A stretch of DNA of 64,000 nucleotides from Staphylococcus argensis (GCF_002902305.1 NZ_PPPX01000001.1:815655-879654), one strand, 5' to 3'; counted from the first letter of the stretch, positions 19,436 to 31,654 are shown. Notes: generated from the letters alone by a model not told the origin. Made by a program: numbers and translations.

Positions 19436-20156
19436 ATATTTTATTCCTTATATCATGGGTGACAAATCCTTTATCTCTAATCTGAAGTTATTACAAGAAC
19501 ATGGCGCAGATATCATTGAAATTGGTATCCCATTCTCAGATCCTGTAGCTGATCGGCCAACAATTATGGAAGCAGGTAATAAAGCGATTGCTGAAGGTAT
19601 GACGGCAGAAAAGATACTACAAGAACTCAAGCAGCATCGTGATGAGTTGAATGGTCGTTACGTATTAATGACGTACTATAATATTATTCATCATTATGGT
19701 GAAACTGAATTTTTCAATGCCTGTGAAGAAGCAGGTGTGTACGGTTTAATTATTCCAGACTTGCCATTTGAATTGATTGATGAGATGAAGCGACGTCATC
19801 CAGAACGCCAAGTTAAGTTGATTTCGCTTATCGCGATGACAGCCTCAGATGAGCGTGTGAAACGTATCGCGGAGCAGGCATAAGGGTTCATATACACCGT
19901 GACGATGAATGCGACGACAGGTGAAGATGGGACGTTCCATCCTGATGTTAAAGCGACAATTCAGCGCTTGAAGTCCTACACGTCTGTACCTGTAGTTGCC
20001 GGTTTCGGAATACGTACCCCTGAACATGTTCGAGATATTGGCAGTGTGGCTGATGGCGTCGTCATCGGAAGTGAGATTGTACGACGTTTTGCATCTCAAG
20101 ACCGTGCCACAATTTCTGCATATTTAACATCGATCCGAGACGCGCTTGATTCGTAA
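19428..20156 (+). pseudogene. trpA: tryptophan synthase alpha subunit, interrupted by an in-frame TAA
   Basis: ATG 19428 with AGGAGGGG upstream opens a 243-codon frame that matches the usual length of TrpA (about 242 residues). Codon 152 is TAA (19881-19883), where the family has Glu in the AEGFIYTVTMNATTG block. The frame then runs on intact to 20156 through VVAGFGIRTPEHV and VIGSEIV. A GAA-to-TAA change explains it. A second oddity is Arg43 in PVADRPT, where the family has a conserved Gly (PVADGPT) next to the catalytic Asp. The truncated product would lack the C-terminal phosphate-binding part. Together with trpF this predicts loss of de novo tryptophan synthesis. Confidence 0.88.
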
Positions 20157-20273
20157 TTCGACTACTCTATTTCGAACGTGCATTATACTTTTTATCTTTG
20201 AAAAGATTGTCCAACGTCAAGAGCGGGTAGACTGATAGTGGATTTCGAAAAAGCTATAACGAGGAGTGTCAGT

Positions 20274-20936
20274 ATGACTAAAAAAGTATTATTCGTCTTG
20301 ACAAGTACGAGTCAATTTCCTGATGGTACACAGACAGGACTATGGTTGGAAGAAGCGAGTGTGCCATATCAAGTCTTAACTGAAGCTGATATCGATGTTG
20401 ATGTGGTATCTATAGAAGGTGGAGAAGTGCCGATTGATGATAACTCAACTCAAAATAATGAACTTGAAACTTACAAGCAGTTTGTTGATTTGATTCAAGA
20501 TGTACCTGCACTGGATCTCGTCAATACAGCAGAGTACGACGCCATTTATCTACCAGGTGGTCATGGCACAGTCTTTGATTTTGCGAACAATCCTCAACTC
20601 TCAGATATATTGCTATCCTTTAAAGAAGATAGTAAGTTTATTGCATCCGTGTGTCACGGACCAAGTGCATTTGTAGGTGCGAAAGATAAGCAAGGCAATA
20701 GCTTAATTAATAATATGACGATGACTTCGTTTACTGATGAGGAAGAACGTCAGATGGGCTTTGAAGAGCAAGTACCGTTCCTTACGCAAACTGCTCTTGA
20801 AGACTTAGGTGCAAACTTTAAAGCTGCAGAAGCTTTCTCATCACATGTTGAAACTGATGGCCAACTGATTACGGGTCAGAACCCACAATCTAGTCAAGCA
20901 GTTGGCGAAGCATTACGCGATGCATTGTTAAAATAG
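20274..20936 (+). CDS. type 1 glutamine amidotransferase domain protein (DJ-1/PfpI, Hsp31-like)
   Basis: A soluble protein of 220 residues of the DJ-1/PfpI superfamily. The nucleophile elbow is ASVCHGPSAF (Cys near residue 128), with the acidic residue in YLPGGHGTVFDF nearby. The layout fits the Hsp31/YajL-like chaperone or glyoxalase III branch rather than true amidotransferases. ATG 20274 is preferred: GAGGAG is seven bases upstream, whereas the longer frame from 20238 has no ribosome-binding site. It stands alone between trpA and femA and is followed by a hairpin terminator. Confidence 0.85.
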   Translation: MTKKVLFVLTSTSQFPDGTQTGLWLEEASVPYQVLTEADIDVDVVSIEGGEVPIDDNSTQNNELETYKQFVDLIQDVPALDLVNTAEYDAIYLPGGHGTVFDFANNPQLSDILLSFKEDSKFIASVCHGPSAFVGAKDKQGNSLINNMTMTSFTDEEERQMGFEEQVPFLTQTALEDLGANFKAAEAFSSHVETDGQLITGQNPQSSQAVGEALRDALLK

Positions 20937-20968
20937 AAGAAGTAGTTAGTGTAAAACAACTCGTATAG

Positions 20969-21030
20969 ACTTTCAACAGTCAGTTCCACTAAGTAAGGTG
21001 ATGATTGAACGACTGTTGGAAGTTCTTTAT
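20969..21030 (+). terminator. terminator after the DJ-1/PfpI gene
   Basis: ACTTTCAACAGTC pairs with GACTGTTGGAAGT, with a 29-nt loop followed by TCTTTATT. Confidence 0.65.
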
Positions 21031-21336
21031 TGTGCTTACAACAGTTTGACATAACCTATATTTAATAAGTCGTAGCGTAAAATGAATATAAATATCACTT
21101 AGTACATATATTATGGAAAGTGGAAATGTTTAAATTGCTTTATTATACAGCTATCATTGAAATGTTATAATAGGGGTAAAGATAATTGTTTGAATAAGTT
21201 TTTACCGGCGACACACTCGCCGAATTATTTTAGTTTTAAAAACGATTATTGTATAATGAGCAAGATTGAAATTGTATACATAACTTATATCGAAGTAAGA
21301 TGTAGAATAATATTGAAGTAAGAAGAGGTTAGATAA
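21031..21336 (+). promoter_or_regulatory. leader region of femA
   Basis: About 300 AT-rich bases with no ORF. TATAAT occurs at 21166-21171 and 21252-21257, but neither has a good -35. A compact hairpin, CGGCGA/TCGCCG (21206-21222), is followed by AATTATTTT and could be an attenuator. GAAGAGG precedes the femA ATG. Confidence 0.4.
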
Positions 21337-22605
21337 ATGAAATTTACAAATTTAACAGCAACAGAGTTTGGTTCCTTTGTTGATCAAATGCCCGACAGTC
21401 ATTTTACTCAAATGGTGGGTAACTATAATTTGAAGATTGCGGAAGGCACAGAAACACACTTAGTTGGTGTTAAAGACAATAACAATAATGTGATTGCTGC
21501 TTGCTTGTTAACAGCCGTTCCCGTGATGAAATTCTTCAAGTATTTCTACTCTAACCGTGGACCTGTCATAGATTATGATAATAAAGAGCTCGTTTACTAT
21601 TTCTTTAACGAGTTAAGTAAATATGTGAAGAAACATCGTTGTCTCTATCTCAGAGTGGATCCATACATGGCATATCAATATCTAGACCACGATGGTAACG
21701 TATTAGATAACGCGGGTCATGATTGGATCTTTGATACGATGAACTACTTAGGCTATCGTCATCAAGGTTTCTTAACTGGCTTTGATCCAGTGATTCAAAT
21801 TCGTCATCACTCAGTACTTGATTTGACTGGTAAAACGGCGAAAGATGTCTTGAAAGATATGGATAGCTTACGTAAACGTAATACTAAAAAAGTACAGAAG
21901 AACGGCGTGAAAGTGCGCATGCTCGATTCAGACGAACTACCAATCTTCCGTTCCTTCATGGAAGATACATCTGAGAAGAAAGACTTCGATGATCGTGATG
22001 ATAGCTTCTACTATAATCGTTTGAAATATTATCAAGATCGCGCTCTCGTACCTCTTGCTTATATCAACTTTGACGAATACATCGAAGAGCTCGAGTCCGA
22101 ACGTCAGAAATTGCAGAAAGATCTCAACAAAGCGTTGAAAGATCTTGAAAAACGTCCAGATAATAAGAAATCTCACAACAAGAAAGCGAATTTAGAACAG
22201 CAACTCGATGCGAACCAACAGAAGATTGATGAAGCGCGTCAATTACGTGAGCAGCATGGTGTTGAATTACCAATTTCAGCTGGTTTCTTCATCATTAATC
22301 CATTTGAAGTGGTTTACTACGCAGGTGGAACAGCCAACGAGTTTAGACACTTTGCAGGTAGCTATGCAATTCAGTGGCACATGATTAACTATGCTTTAGA
22401 TCACGGTATTAATCGTTACAACTTCTACGGCATCAGTGGTGATTTCTCCGAAGATGCTGAAGATGCTGGCGTTGTGCGTTTTAAAAAAGGATTTAATGCT
22501 GACGTCGTCGAATATGTCGGAGATTTCATTAAACCTGTCAATAAACCGATGTATAAAGTTTATACAGCATTGAAAAAGTTAAAAGATAAAGTAACTAAAT
22601 CCTAA
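21337..22605 (+). CDS. femA: FemA, aminoacyltransferase for the pentaglycine interpeptide
   Basis: Adds glycines 2 and 3 to the lipid II interpeptide bridge, using glycyl-tRNA. 422 residues, the known length. It has two GNAT-like domains (about 1-240 and 310-420) interrupted by a charged antiparallel coiled-coil arm (about 245-305; rich in Glu, Lys and Gln). Family blocks include [55 protein letters not shown] and [17 protein letters not shown]. It is followed by femB 25 bases downstream in the same operon. Essential for a normal bridge and for beta-lactam resistance in S. aureus. Confidence 0.96.
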   Translation: MKFTNLTATEFGSFVDQMPDSHFTQMVGNYNLKIAEGTETHLVGVKDNNNNVIAACLLTAVPVMKFFKYFYSNRGPVIDYDNKELVYYFFNELSKYVKKHRCLYLRVDPYMAYQYLDHDGNVLDNAGHDWIFDTMNYLGYRHQGFLTGFDPVIQIRHHSVLDLTGKTAKDVLKDMDSLRKRNTKKVQKNGVKVRMLDSDELPIFRSFMEDTSEKKDFDDRDDSFYYNRLKYYQDRALVPLAYINFDEYIEELESERQKLQKDLNKALKDLEKRPDNKKSHNKKANLEQQLDANQQKIDEARQLREQHGVELPISAGFFIINPFEVVYYAGGTANEFRHFAGSYAIQWHMINYALDHGINRYNFYGISGDFSEDAEDAGVVRFKKGFNADVVEYVGDFIKPVNKPMYKVYTALKKLKDKVTKS

Positions 22606-22630
22606 TTTCATTAAGAAAGGACAAAGTAAT

Positions 22631-23890
22631 ATGAATTTTACAGAGTTAACGGTTCAAGAATATGAAAGTTTCGTTCAAAATCCAGCTTTAGAAAGTCATT
22701 ATTTCCAAGTGAAAGAGAACATTGACACACGTGAGTCTGATGGCTTTGACGTGGTATTACTTGGTGTGAAAGATGACAATCAACAAGTGATTGCAGCGAG
22801 CCTTTTCTCAAAGATTCCGACGATGGGTAGCTATGTCTATTATTCTAACCGTGGTCCTGTGATGGATTATGATGATTTAGGTTTAGTGGATTTCTATTTA
22901 AAAGGCTTAGATCAATATTTGCAAAAGCATAACTGCCTCTATGTGAAACTTGATCCGTACTGGATTTATCAAATTTATGATAAAGATATTAAACCTTTCC
23001 CAGACCGTACGCCGAATGATGCGCTTGTAACGCTCTTTAAATCGCATGGCTACACGCATCATGGTTTCACAACACAATATGATAGTTTAAGCCAAGTTAG
23101 ATGGATGGGTGTATTAGATTTAGAGAATCAGACACCATCTTCTTTAAAGAAAAAGTTTGATAGTCAACGTAAACGAAACATCAATAAAGCGATAAAATAT
23201 GGTATTAAAGTGCGTTTCTTATCACGTGATGAGTTCCCTATCTTCTTAGATTTATATCGAGAAACAGAAGCACGAGCAGGCTTTGCATCTAAAACAGATG
23301 AATATTTCTATAACTTTATCGATACATATGGTGATAAAGTGCTCGTTCCTCTTGCTTATATCGATTTAGACGAATATATTGAGCATATTCAAGGCGAGAT
23401 TAATGATAAAGAGAATCGCCGCGATCAAATTATGCAAAAAGACAACAAATCAGATAAACAATTGAAGAAAATTGCTGAGTTTGATAAACAAATCGCCCAT
23501 GACAAGAAAGAATTATTAAATGCGAGTGAATTAAGACAGACGGATGGTTCTATCTTGAATCTTGCTTCTGGTGTCTTCTTTGCAAACAGTTATGAAGTGA
23601 ACTATTTCTCCGGAGGTTCTTCAGAGAAATATAACCAATACATGGGTCCATATATGATGCATTGGTACATGATTAACTATTGCTTAGAACATGGATATAC
23701 TCGTTATAATTTCTATGGTTTATCTGGGGACTTTACAGAAGATAGCGAAGACTACGGAGTTTATCGCTTTAAACGTGGATTTAACGTACAAATTGAAGAG
23801 TTAATTGGAGATTTCTACAAACCAATTAAGAAGATGAAATATCGCGTATTTAATACTTTAAATAATATTCGACAAAAAATAGGTAAATAA
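22631..23890 (+). CDS. femB: FemB, aminoacyltransferase for the pentaglycine interpeptide
   Basis: A paralogue of FemA, 419 residues, which adds glycines 4 and 5. The same architecture is visible: two GNAT-like domains with a charged coiled-coil insert near residues 245-300. Shared blocks are [55 protein letters not shown] and [29 protein letters not shown] precedes ATG 22631. A strong terminator ends the operon. Confidence 0.96.
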   Translation: MNFTELTVQEYESFVQNPALESHYFQVKENIDTRESDGFDVVLLGVKDDNQQVIAASLFSKIPTMGSYVYYSNRGPVMDYDDLGLVDFYLKGLDQYLQKHNCLYVKLDPYWIYQIYDKDIKPFPDRTPNDALVTLFKSHGYTHHGFTTQYDSLSQVRWMGVLDLENQTPSSLKKKFDSQRKRNINKAIKYGIKVRFLSRDEFPIFLDLYRETEARAGFASKTDEYFYNFIDTYGDKVLVPLAYIDLDEYIEHIQGEINDKENRRDQIMQKDNKSDKQLKKIAEFDKQIAHDKKELLNASELRQTDGSILNLASGVFFANSYEVNYFSGGSSEKYNQYMGPYMMHWYMINYCLEHGYTRYNFYGLSGDFTEDSEDYGVYRFKRGFNVQIEELIGDFYKPIKKMKYRVFNTLNNIRQKIGK

Positions 23891-23900
23891 GACAAATAGG

Positions 23901-23935
23901 AAGCCGGTGAGCGTAGGTGCTCATCGGCTTTTTAT
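23901..23935 (+). terminator. terminator after femAB
   Basis: AAGCCGGTGAGC pairs with GCTCATCGGCTT, followed by TTTTAT. Confidence 0.9.
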
Positions 23936-25587
<1,652 letters not shown>

Positions 25588-25631
25588 TGAAAAGACTTCT
25601 AAATCGTAAAAATTACGAAATAGAAGTCTTA
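25588..25631 (-). terminator. hairpin after the small membrane protein gene
   Basis: AAGACTTCTA pairs with TAGAAGTCTT. On the minus strand it is followed by TTTTCAGTT. It begins a few bases past the stop of the gene at 25638. Confidence 0.65.
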
Positions 25632-25637
25632 TACACT

Positions 25638-26063
25638 TTATCTATCATATTCGTTTCTTTTCACGCGGCTTAGCGTGTTATTGTCTTCTTCAGGCTCATT
25701 ACGTCTAGCTGTTGGTCTCTCTTGTTGGTACGCTTCAATGTCTTCTTTCGGAATACCGCCTCGTTTGCGAATCTCTTTCTCGCGTTTCTTCTCGCGACGT
25801 TTTTTACGCCAATTGCGCGTTGTGAACCAACTTAAGAAACTGATAACTAAACTGACTACAGCTAGGAAAGCTGCATAGCCTAATAAAGGTTCATATGAAA
25901 TGTCTACAAAGTTAGGAATAAAGAATGCTACGACGCCGAGTACAACGAATGTAATCACGGCTGGTGTAAACCACTTATTAAGTGCGAAATTGCATAATAA
26001 TGTGAGTACGACCATACCGATAATCGTATAGGTCATGTAGTTCGGCATATCAAAGATTGTCAT
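25638..26063 (-). CDS. small membrane protein of unknown function
   Basis: 141 residues. The first 85 or so hold three hydrophobic segments (about 10-28, 33-50 and 62-82). The cytoplasmic tail (about 87-141) is very highly charged, with runs of Arg/Lys/Glu such as RKKRREKKREKEIRKRGG, then an acidic, Asn-rich end. I do not recognise a family. The positive-inside rule puts the tail in the cytoplasm. A possible AGAAAGG precedes the start. Divergent from pepF and flanked downstream by the gene-poor 1.65-kb region. Confidence 0.7.
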   Translation of the reverse strand: MTIFDMPNYMTYTIIGMVVLTLLCNFALNKWFTPAVITFVVLGVVAFFIPNFVDISYEPLLGYAAFLAVVSLVISFLSWFTTRNWRKKRREKKREKEIRKRGGIPKEDIEAYQQERPTARRNEPEEDNNTLSRVKRNEYDR

Positions 26064-26331
26064 GAGTATCTAACCTTTCTAGTTCAATCGTTACTTTAGT
26101 TTAGCTTATTTTACAATGATTGTGAATTAATAGTTATTATCCGCCTTCCCTTTCGTCTCATATCTCAATCATCCATTCTCTGCCCAACGAATCTCCCTTT
26201 TAGTAAAAGCAGCTTAGTAAAAACTGCCCCTCTTATCATAAATAACTTTTCCTAAAGAAATCGCATGAACAGTCTCTTACTCAGTAATCGTGTATAATGT
26301 GAACTAAAGCGTATTAAAGGAGCGTGTGATT

Positions 26332-28137
26332 ATGGGAAATCATTTACCAGCGCGACATGAAGTTGCGGAAGATGAAAAATGGGACATCACAGATGTCTTT
26401 GAATCTGATGATGCCTTTTACCAGACTCTAAATCAGACATTAGAGAAAGCAAAGCAGTTGAATCAACAATATAAGGGGTCGCTTCAACACGTGCAAGATG
26501 TGAAACATATCTTAACACCGTTTACTGAACTGCTCATCGATATCGATAGTATGGTCAATTATAGTGAGTTGCGTTTAAGTGTAGATGCAACGGATGATGC
26601 AGCGCAAACTTTGAATGCGAAACTCAATACTACATTGGGTCAAATTACGAGTCAACTGTCTTTCGTTGAATCGGAAATGACTTCACTAACAGACGAAGAG
26701 TTAGATCAACTCATTGCGGAAACGAACGTCCCTCATTACTTTAAACAGTTGAAAAAGAAAAAAGCGTCTCAGTTAAGTCCAGAAGTTGAAGAAACATTAG
26801 CGAGTCTGTCACCTACATTTGATAGTGCATTCGACTTATATGGGACTACAAAGATGCTTGATATTACCTTTGAACCTTTCAATCATCAAGATAAATCGGT
26901 GCCAATGGACTATGCTACATTTGAAAATGAATACGAAGATAATCCAGATCCTGTATTTCGTCGCAAAGCGTTCAAACATTTTAGTGAAGGTTTAAGAAAG
27001 TTTCAACATACGACTGCAGCAACTTATAATATGCATGTGCAACAACAGAAGATTGAGGCGACGATGCGTGGTTACGACTCTGTCATCGACTTCTTGCTCA
27101 GCGATCAGGAAGTGACGCGTGAGATGTATGACCGTCAAATCGACGTGATCATGGAAGATTTAGCGCCAATCATGCAAAAATATGCGCGTTTGATTAAACG
27201 TATCCATCAGCTCGATGACATGCGTTTCGAGGACTTGAAAGTCTCTGTAGACCCTTCCTATGAACCGGAAATCTCTATTGAAGAATCTAAAGATTACATC
27301 TATGGTGCGCTAGGTGTCATGGGTGACGATTACGTAGATATGCTTCAGACGGCTTATCGAAATCGTTGGATTGACTTCGCTCAGAATAAGGGTAAAGAGA
27401 CGGGAGCTTACTGCGCGAGTCCGTACGCTTCACACTCTTATATCTTTATCTCCTGGACAGGTAAAATGACAGAAACTTTCGTATTAGCGCATGAATTAGG
27501 TCATGCGGGTCACTTTAAACTTGCACAAAGCACTCAACCTTATTTAGATTCTGAACCGTCATTATATTTCGTTGAAGCGCCATCTACTATGAATGAAATG
27601 CTCATGGCAAATTACCTGTTTAAACAAGATGATGATCCTAAATTCCAACGCTGGGTCATCGGATCTATCATTGCACGTACGTACTATCATAATATGGTGA
27701 CACATTTACTAGAAGCTGCCTATCAACGCGAAGTATACAATAGAGTTGATCAAGGTGAATCGTTAACAGCACAGACATTGAACCGTATTATGTACAACGT
27801 ATATCAACAATTCTACGGTGATAGTGTAGAGCTCACAGAAGGTACGGAGCTCACTTGGATGCGTCAGCCGCATTACTATATGGGACTTTACTCTTACACA
27901 TACTCAGCTGGTTTAACAATCGGTACGGTCATGTCACAACGTATTAAAAATGAAGGCGAACCAGCCGTTCAAGATTGGTTGAAGACATTGAGAGCTGGTG
28001 GTAGCTTATCTCCAATCGAATTAGCTCAAACTGCAGGTATTGATATCACGACAGACCAACCATTGAAAGAGACAATCGCTTACATTGGCGAACTTGTTGA
28101 TGAGCTTGAACGTCTAACTGATGATATTGAAGGCTAA
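26332..28137 (+). CDS. pepF: oligoendopeptidase F
   Basis: An M3B family zinc oligopeptidase, 601 residues as usual, degrading short peptides in the cytosol. The HExxH zinc motif is in LAHELGHAGH near residue 385, and the third ligand Glu is in FVEAPSTMNEML about 25 residues later. The N-terminal helical lobe and the C-terminal YSYTYSAGLTIG block fit PepF. ATG 26332 is preferred, with AAAGGAG nine bases upstream; GTG 26326 is too close to that site. TATAAT at 26293-26298 is a likely -10. Convergent with the pst-phoU operon. Confidence 0.94.
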   Translation: MGNHLPARHEVAEDEKWDITDVFESDDAFYQTLNQTLEKAKQLNQQYKGSLQHVQDVKHILTPFTELLIDIDSMVNYSELRLSVDATDDAAQTLNAKLNTTLGQITSQLSFVESEMTSLTDEELDQLIAETNVPHYFKQLKKKKASQLSPEVEETLASLSPTFDSAFDLYGTTKMLDITFEPFNHQDKSVPMDYATFENEYEDNPDPVFRRKAFKHFSEGLRKFQHTTAATYNMHVQQQKIEATMRGYDSVIDFLLSDQEVTREMYDRQIDVIMEDLAPIMQKYARLIKRIHQLDDMRFEDLKVSVDPSYEPEISIEESKDYIYGALGVMGDDYVDMLQTAYRNRWIDFAQNKGKETGAYCASPYASHSYIFISWTGKMTETFVLAHELGHAGHFKLAQSTQPYLDSEPSLYFVEAPSTMNEMLMANYLFKQDDDPKFQRWVIGSIIARTYYHNMVTHLLEAAYQREVYNRVDQGESLTAQTLNRIMYNVYQQFYGDSVELTEGTELTWMRQPHYYMGLYSYTYSAGLTIGTVMSQRIKNEGEPAVQDWLKTLRAGGSLSPIELAQTAGIDITTDQPLKETIAYIGELVDELERLTDDIEG

Positions 28138-28274
28138 GCGAGTAGTAAAATACGATATCATTTATTAAAAACAACCAAAAAATGATGCTAGTTCATCATT
28201 TAGTGAGAATTCGCGCTATCACTTTAGCGCTCCGACTCTTCCACTATTTCAATGCATGAACTAGGATTTTCTTC

Positions 28275-28913
28275 TTAATTATTTAGTTCTCCCGTGTAAT
28301 AATAAAGAATATTTTCAGCAATATTACCAATATGATCCCCGATGCGTTCTAAAGATCGAGCAGCGAGATGGGCTTGCCCTGCTACGTAAGGATCGTTGTC
28401 GATTAAATACGTAATATTAATAATGTGTGTATAAAGATCATCAATATCTTGGTCGCGTTGAATAATTTCTTCTACTAAAGACAATTCCTTATCTGTATTT
28501 GCAGTATAAAGATCTTCTAACATCAATAGGCTCAACTGCCCCATCGCTTCTAAACGTTTCAATACATACTCATCATCGATGCGCGTGCGTAAACGAATAT
28601 GTGCAATGTTCGCAGCGTTATCTCCAATTCGCTCAAGTTCGTTCGCAATCTTTAATGCAGCGAGTACTAATCTTAAATCTGATGCTACAGGTTGTTGTTT
28701 TAAGATAAGCAGCACGACACTTTCATTAATATCCGTCTCTAGCTGATTGATGCGTTGATCTTTCGCAATCACTTGGCGTGCGCGCGCTTTATCGTTATCA
28801 TTCAGCGATTGAATTGCTCTCGTGATACTGCTAAAAACACGCATGCCCATTCGTTTCAGCTTATGGTGTAAAGCATCAATATCTGCTTCGTATTGTGAAC
28901 GAATTGTCATCAT
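28275..28913 (-). CDS. phoU: phosphate signalling/transport regulator PhoU
   Basis: PhoU links the Pst transporter to the PhoPR/PhoBR phosphate response and restrains uptake. 212 residues starting MMTIRSQYEADI, normal for the family. It has two PhoU helical repeats with the metal-binding E/D-rich motifs seen in LERIGDNAANIAH and LERIGDHIGNIAEN. ATG 28913 is chosen because the frame upstream of it overlaps pstB. It starts two bases after the pstB stop, so the two are probably coupled. Last gene of the pstSCAB-phoU operon. Confidence 0.93.
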   Translation of the reverse strand: MMTIRSQYEADIDALHHKLKRMGMRVFSSITRAIQSLNDNDKARARQVIAKDQRINQLETDINESVVLLILKQQPVASDLRLVLAALKIANELERIGDNAANIAHIRLRTRIDDEYVLKRLEAMGQLSLLMLEDLYTANTDKELSLVEEIIQRDQDIDDLYTHIINITYLIDNDPYVAGQAHLAARSLERIGDHIGNIAENILYYYTGELNN

Positions 28914-28914
28914 G

Positions 28915-29757
28915 TTAACCAAATCTTCCTGAGATGTAATCCTCTGTCTCTTTGTCGACAGGATGTGAGAATAGCGTGTCCGTATCATTATATTCGTTAA
29001 CGTAACCATTGAGGAAGAAAGCGGTACGGTCTGATACACGCGCAGCTTGTTGCATATTATGTGTCACCATAATTATTGTGTAATCTTCTTTCAATGTTTG
29101 AACGAGCTCTTCAATCTTTAAAGTTGAAATGGGATCTAGTGCAGATGTGGGCTCGTCCATGAGAATGACATCAGGTTGAATTGCGAGTGTACGCGCGATG
29201 CAGACACGTTGCTGTTGACCACCCGATAAGCTATATGCATTGCGATTAAGTTTATCTTTTACTTCATCCCACACTGCAGCATCTTTCAACGATTTCTCTA
29301 CGATGGCATCGAGCGTCTTCTTGTCTTTGATGCCGTGCATCTTAGGACCGTAAGTCACATTGTCGTAGATCGATTTAGGGAATGGATTAGGATGTTGGAA
29401 GACCATTCCTACTTTCGTTCTGAGTTTCTCGACAGGTAATTGGCGATCAAAGATATTTTGTTCTCGATAGTAAATCTTGCCCGCTGTCTTAACAGATGGT
29501 ACGAGTTCGACCATTCGGTTCAACGCTTTGATATATGTTGATTTACCACAACCTGAAGGACCGATGATCGCGGTGATTGTATTTTCTTCAATATCTAAAC
29601 TGATGTTTTTTAAAGCGTGATAATCGCCGTACCATAAATCTAAATTTTGTGTGGAATAAACGATATTTTTTGATGATGGTTGGGCTTCTGTTTGATTGAA
29701 GTCTGAAAGTCGTTGTGCGACCTTGGTATTTTTTCTTTCTTGTAAAAGTTGAGACAT
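28915..29757 (-). CDS. pstB: phosphate ABC transporter ATP-binding protein
   Basis: The ATPase of the high-affinity phosphate importer, 280 residues. Walker [10 protein letters not shown] is at about 66-74, the signature LSGGQQQR is near 180, Walker [13 protein letters not shown] follows, and the switch His is in MVTHNMQQ. A 30-residue polar N-terminal extension precedes the ABC fold, as in other staphylococcal PstB. Sits 12 bases after pstA. Confidence 0.96.
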   Translation of the reverse strand: MSQLLQERKNTKVAQRLSDFNQTEAQPSSKNIVYSTQNLDLWYGDYHALKNISLDIEENTITAIIGPSGCGKSTYIKALNRMVELVPSVKTAGKIYYREQNIFDRQLPVEKLRTKVGMVFQHPNPFPKSIYDNVTYGPKMHGIKDKKTLDAIVEKSLKDAAVWDEVKDKLNRNAYSLSGGQQQRVCIARTLAIQPDVILMDEPTSALDPISTLKIEELVQTLKEDYTIIMVTHNMQQAARVSDRTAFFLNGYVNEYNDTDTLFSHPVDKETEDYISGRFG

Positions 29758-29769
29758 AGTTACACTCCC

Positions 29770-30687
29770 CTAAAATTTTTTACTAAACTTATTACGTAAA
29801 AAGATGGCTATCGCATTCATTAACAGTAAGATGATGAGCAAGACGATAATACCGGCTGAAGCGACATTCTGGAATTCAGCTTGCGGTAGTTTCGCCCAGT
29901 TATAAATCTGCATTGGTAAAGCTTGGAATTGATCGAATATACTAGATGGTAGCGACAACAAGACAGTTGGAATACCAATGAGAATGAGTGGTGCAGTCTC
30001 TCCTAATGCACGCGATAAAGCTAATATAAAGCCAGTTAAGATACCTGGTAGTGCAGCAGGTAGAACAACGCGACGAATTGTTTGCCATTGCGTTGCGCCT
30101 AAACCATATGAAGCGTCGCGCATCGATTGAGGGACCGCACGAATCGCCTCTTGGCTTGCAACAATGATAATCGGCAAGATAAGTAATGACATCGTTAGTG
30201 CCGCAGCAATTATCGAGTTACCTAATCCAAGCGCTTCGATTCCCATACCTCTAACGAAGATTGTCAGACCGAGTAAACCGAAGACGACGGAAGGAACGCC
30301 TGCTAAGTTTGAAATACTAATTTTAATAATATGCGTGAATGTATTGTCACGTGCGTATTCTTCTAAATAAATCGCTGTCCCCACGCCGAGAATGATTGAA
30401 ATGGGAATAATCGTAATCATCAACCACATCGTTCCAACTAGAGCGCCTTTAATCCCAGCCATACTTGGCGTAGAGGAAGAGAACGATGTTAAGAAATGTA
30501 AGTTGAGATGACTCGTTCCTTTTACCAAAGTATCGATAATCAACACAGCTAGGACGAGCAAGCCGACTAGAGTACAGCCTAAGAGTACATACTTAAGTAT
30601 GCGATTCAGTTTAAGACGTTGACGTATGCGTTGATTTAACTTCGCGTCATCTTGCTTAAGTTGTCGAGTTGATGCAGATACCGTCAT
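29770..30687 (-). CDS. pstA: phosphate ABC transporter permease PstA
   Basis: An inner-membrane permease of 305 residues with six transmembrane segments. The MetI-like EAA loop is visible in VPQSMRDASYGLGATQWQ (about residues 200-217). With PstC it forms the phosphate channel. The start codon lies one base after the pstC stop, so translation is likely coupled. Confidence 0.94.
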   Translation of the reverse strand: MTVSASTRQLKQDDAKLNQRIRQRLKLNRILKYVLLGCTLVGLLVLAVLIIDTLVKGTSHLNLHFLTSFSSSTPSMAGIKGALVGTMWLMITIIPISIILGVGTAIYLEEYARDNTFTHIIKISISNLAGVPSVVFGLLGLTIFVRGMGIEALGLGNSIIAAALTMSLLILPIIIVASQEAIRAVPQSMRDASYGLGATQWQTIRRVVLPAALPGILTGFILALSRALGETAPLILIGIPTVLLSLPSSIFDQFQALPMQIYNWAKLPQAEFQNVASAGIIVLLIILLLMNAIAIFLRNKFSKKF

Positions 30688-30688
30688 A

Positions 30689-31618
30689 TTAATACTCCTC
30701 TCTGAAGCGGTGTGTAATCCACTGCGAAATCAAGTTCATGATAATAGTGAAGATGAAGAGTGTGAATCCTACCGCGTAAATGCTGTAGTAAGCTGTAGAA
30801 CCGAAAGTCGCGTCACCTGTCGCAACTTGGACGATGTAACCAGTCATCGTTTGAATTGAATTGGTTAAATCGAATGACGAGCTTGGTGTACTGCCGGCTG
30901 CTAGTGAAACAATCATCGTCTCGCCTAATGCTCTTGAGATCGCTAACACGATCGAGGCCATGATTCCTGACGTTGCAGCGGGAACGATAACTTTGCGCGC
31001 AACTTCAAATTTAGTTGCGCCCATTCCTAACGCACCCTCACGTACTTTGTTAGGTACCGAAGACATCGCGTCTTCACTCATACTCGAGATGAGCGGAATA
31101 ATCATGATGCCTACAACAATTCCAGGACTAATTGAATTGAAACTGTTGATATCAGGAAAGATAGATCTGAGTAAAGGTGTGACGAAAGTTAAGGCGAAGA
31201 AACCAAAGACAATCGTCGGAATCCCTGACAATAACTCCAATGTAGGTTTAATAATCTTACGTGCAGTCTTTGAGGCATATTCACTGAGATATATTGCTGA
31301 ACCTAAGCCAATAGGTACAGCTACGATTGTAGCAATGACTGTGATCTTCAGTGTGCCCATAATGAGTGCCCAAATTCCGTATTTCGGTGACGAAGTGAAT
31401 GGCGACCACTCCGCTGTGAATAGAAATTCAGTCAGTGGTATGCGTGTAAAGAATGTAATCGTCTCTGTGAGTAATGTCACTAATATGCCTAATGTAGTTA
31501 GAATTGAAATCAGCGCGATGAGTGCAAGTACTTTGGGAACAACCTTATCGCTCGTTACTTTCGATTTCGATTGTTTATCTTCAATCATCTTGCTGACATT
31601 AATTTGTGGTGTAGTCAA
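30689..31618 (-). CDS. pstC: phosphate ABC transporter permease PstC
   Basis: The second permease of the Pst system, about 309 residues with six hydrophobic segments. The EAA loop is VPNKVREGALGMGATKFE. TTG 31618 is proposed as start because AAGGGA sits five bases before it; the in-frame ATG at 31624 abuts the ribosome-binding site. Separated from pstS by a large hairpin that may lower downstream expression. Confidence 0.92.
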   Translation of the reverse strand: MTTPQINVSKMIEDKQSKSKVTSDKVVPKVLALIALISILTTLGILVTLLTETITFFTRIPLTEFLFTAEWSPFTSSPKYGIWALIMGTLKITVIATIVAVPIGLGSAIYLSEYASKTARKIIKPTLELLSGIPTIVFGFFALTFVTPLLRSIFPDINSFNSISPGIVVGIMIIPLISSMSEDAMSSVPNKVREGALGMGATKFEVARKVIVPAATSGIMASIVLAISRALGETMIVSLAAGSTPSSSFDLTNSIQTMTGYIVQVATGDATFGSTAYYSIYAVGFTLFIFTIIMNLISQWITHRFREEY

Positions 31619-31654
31619 TAGCATCCCTTCTTTCTTCTGTAGCTCCCAATTATG

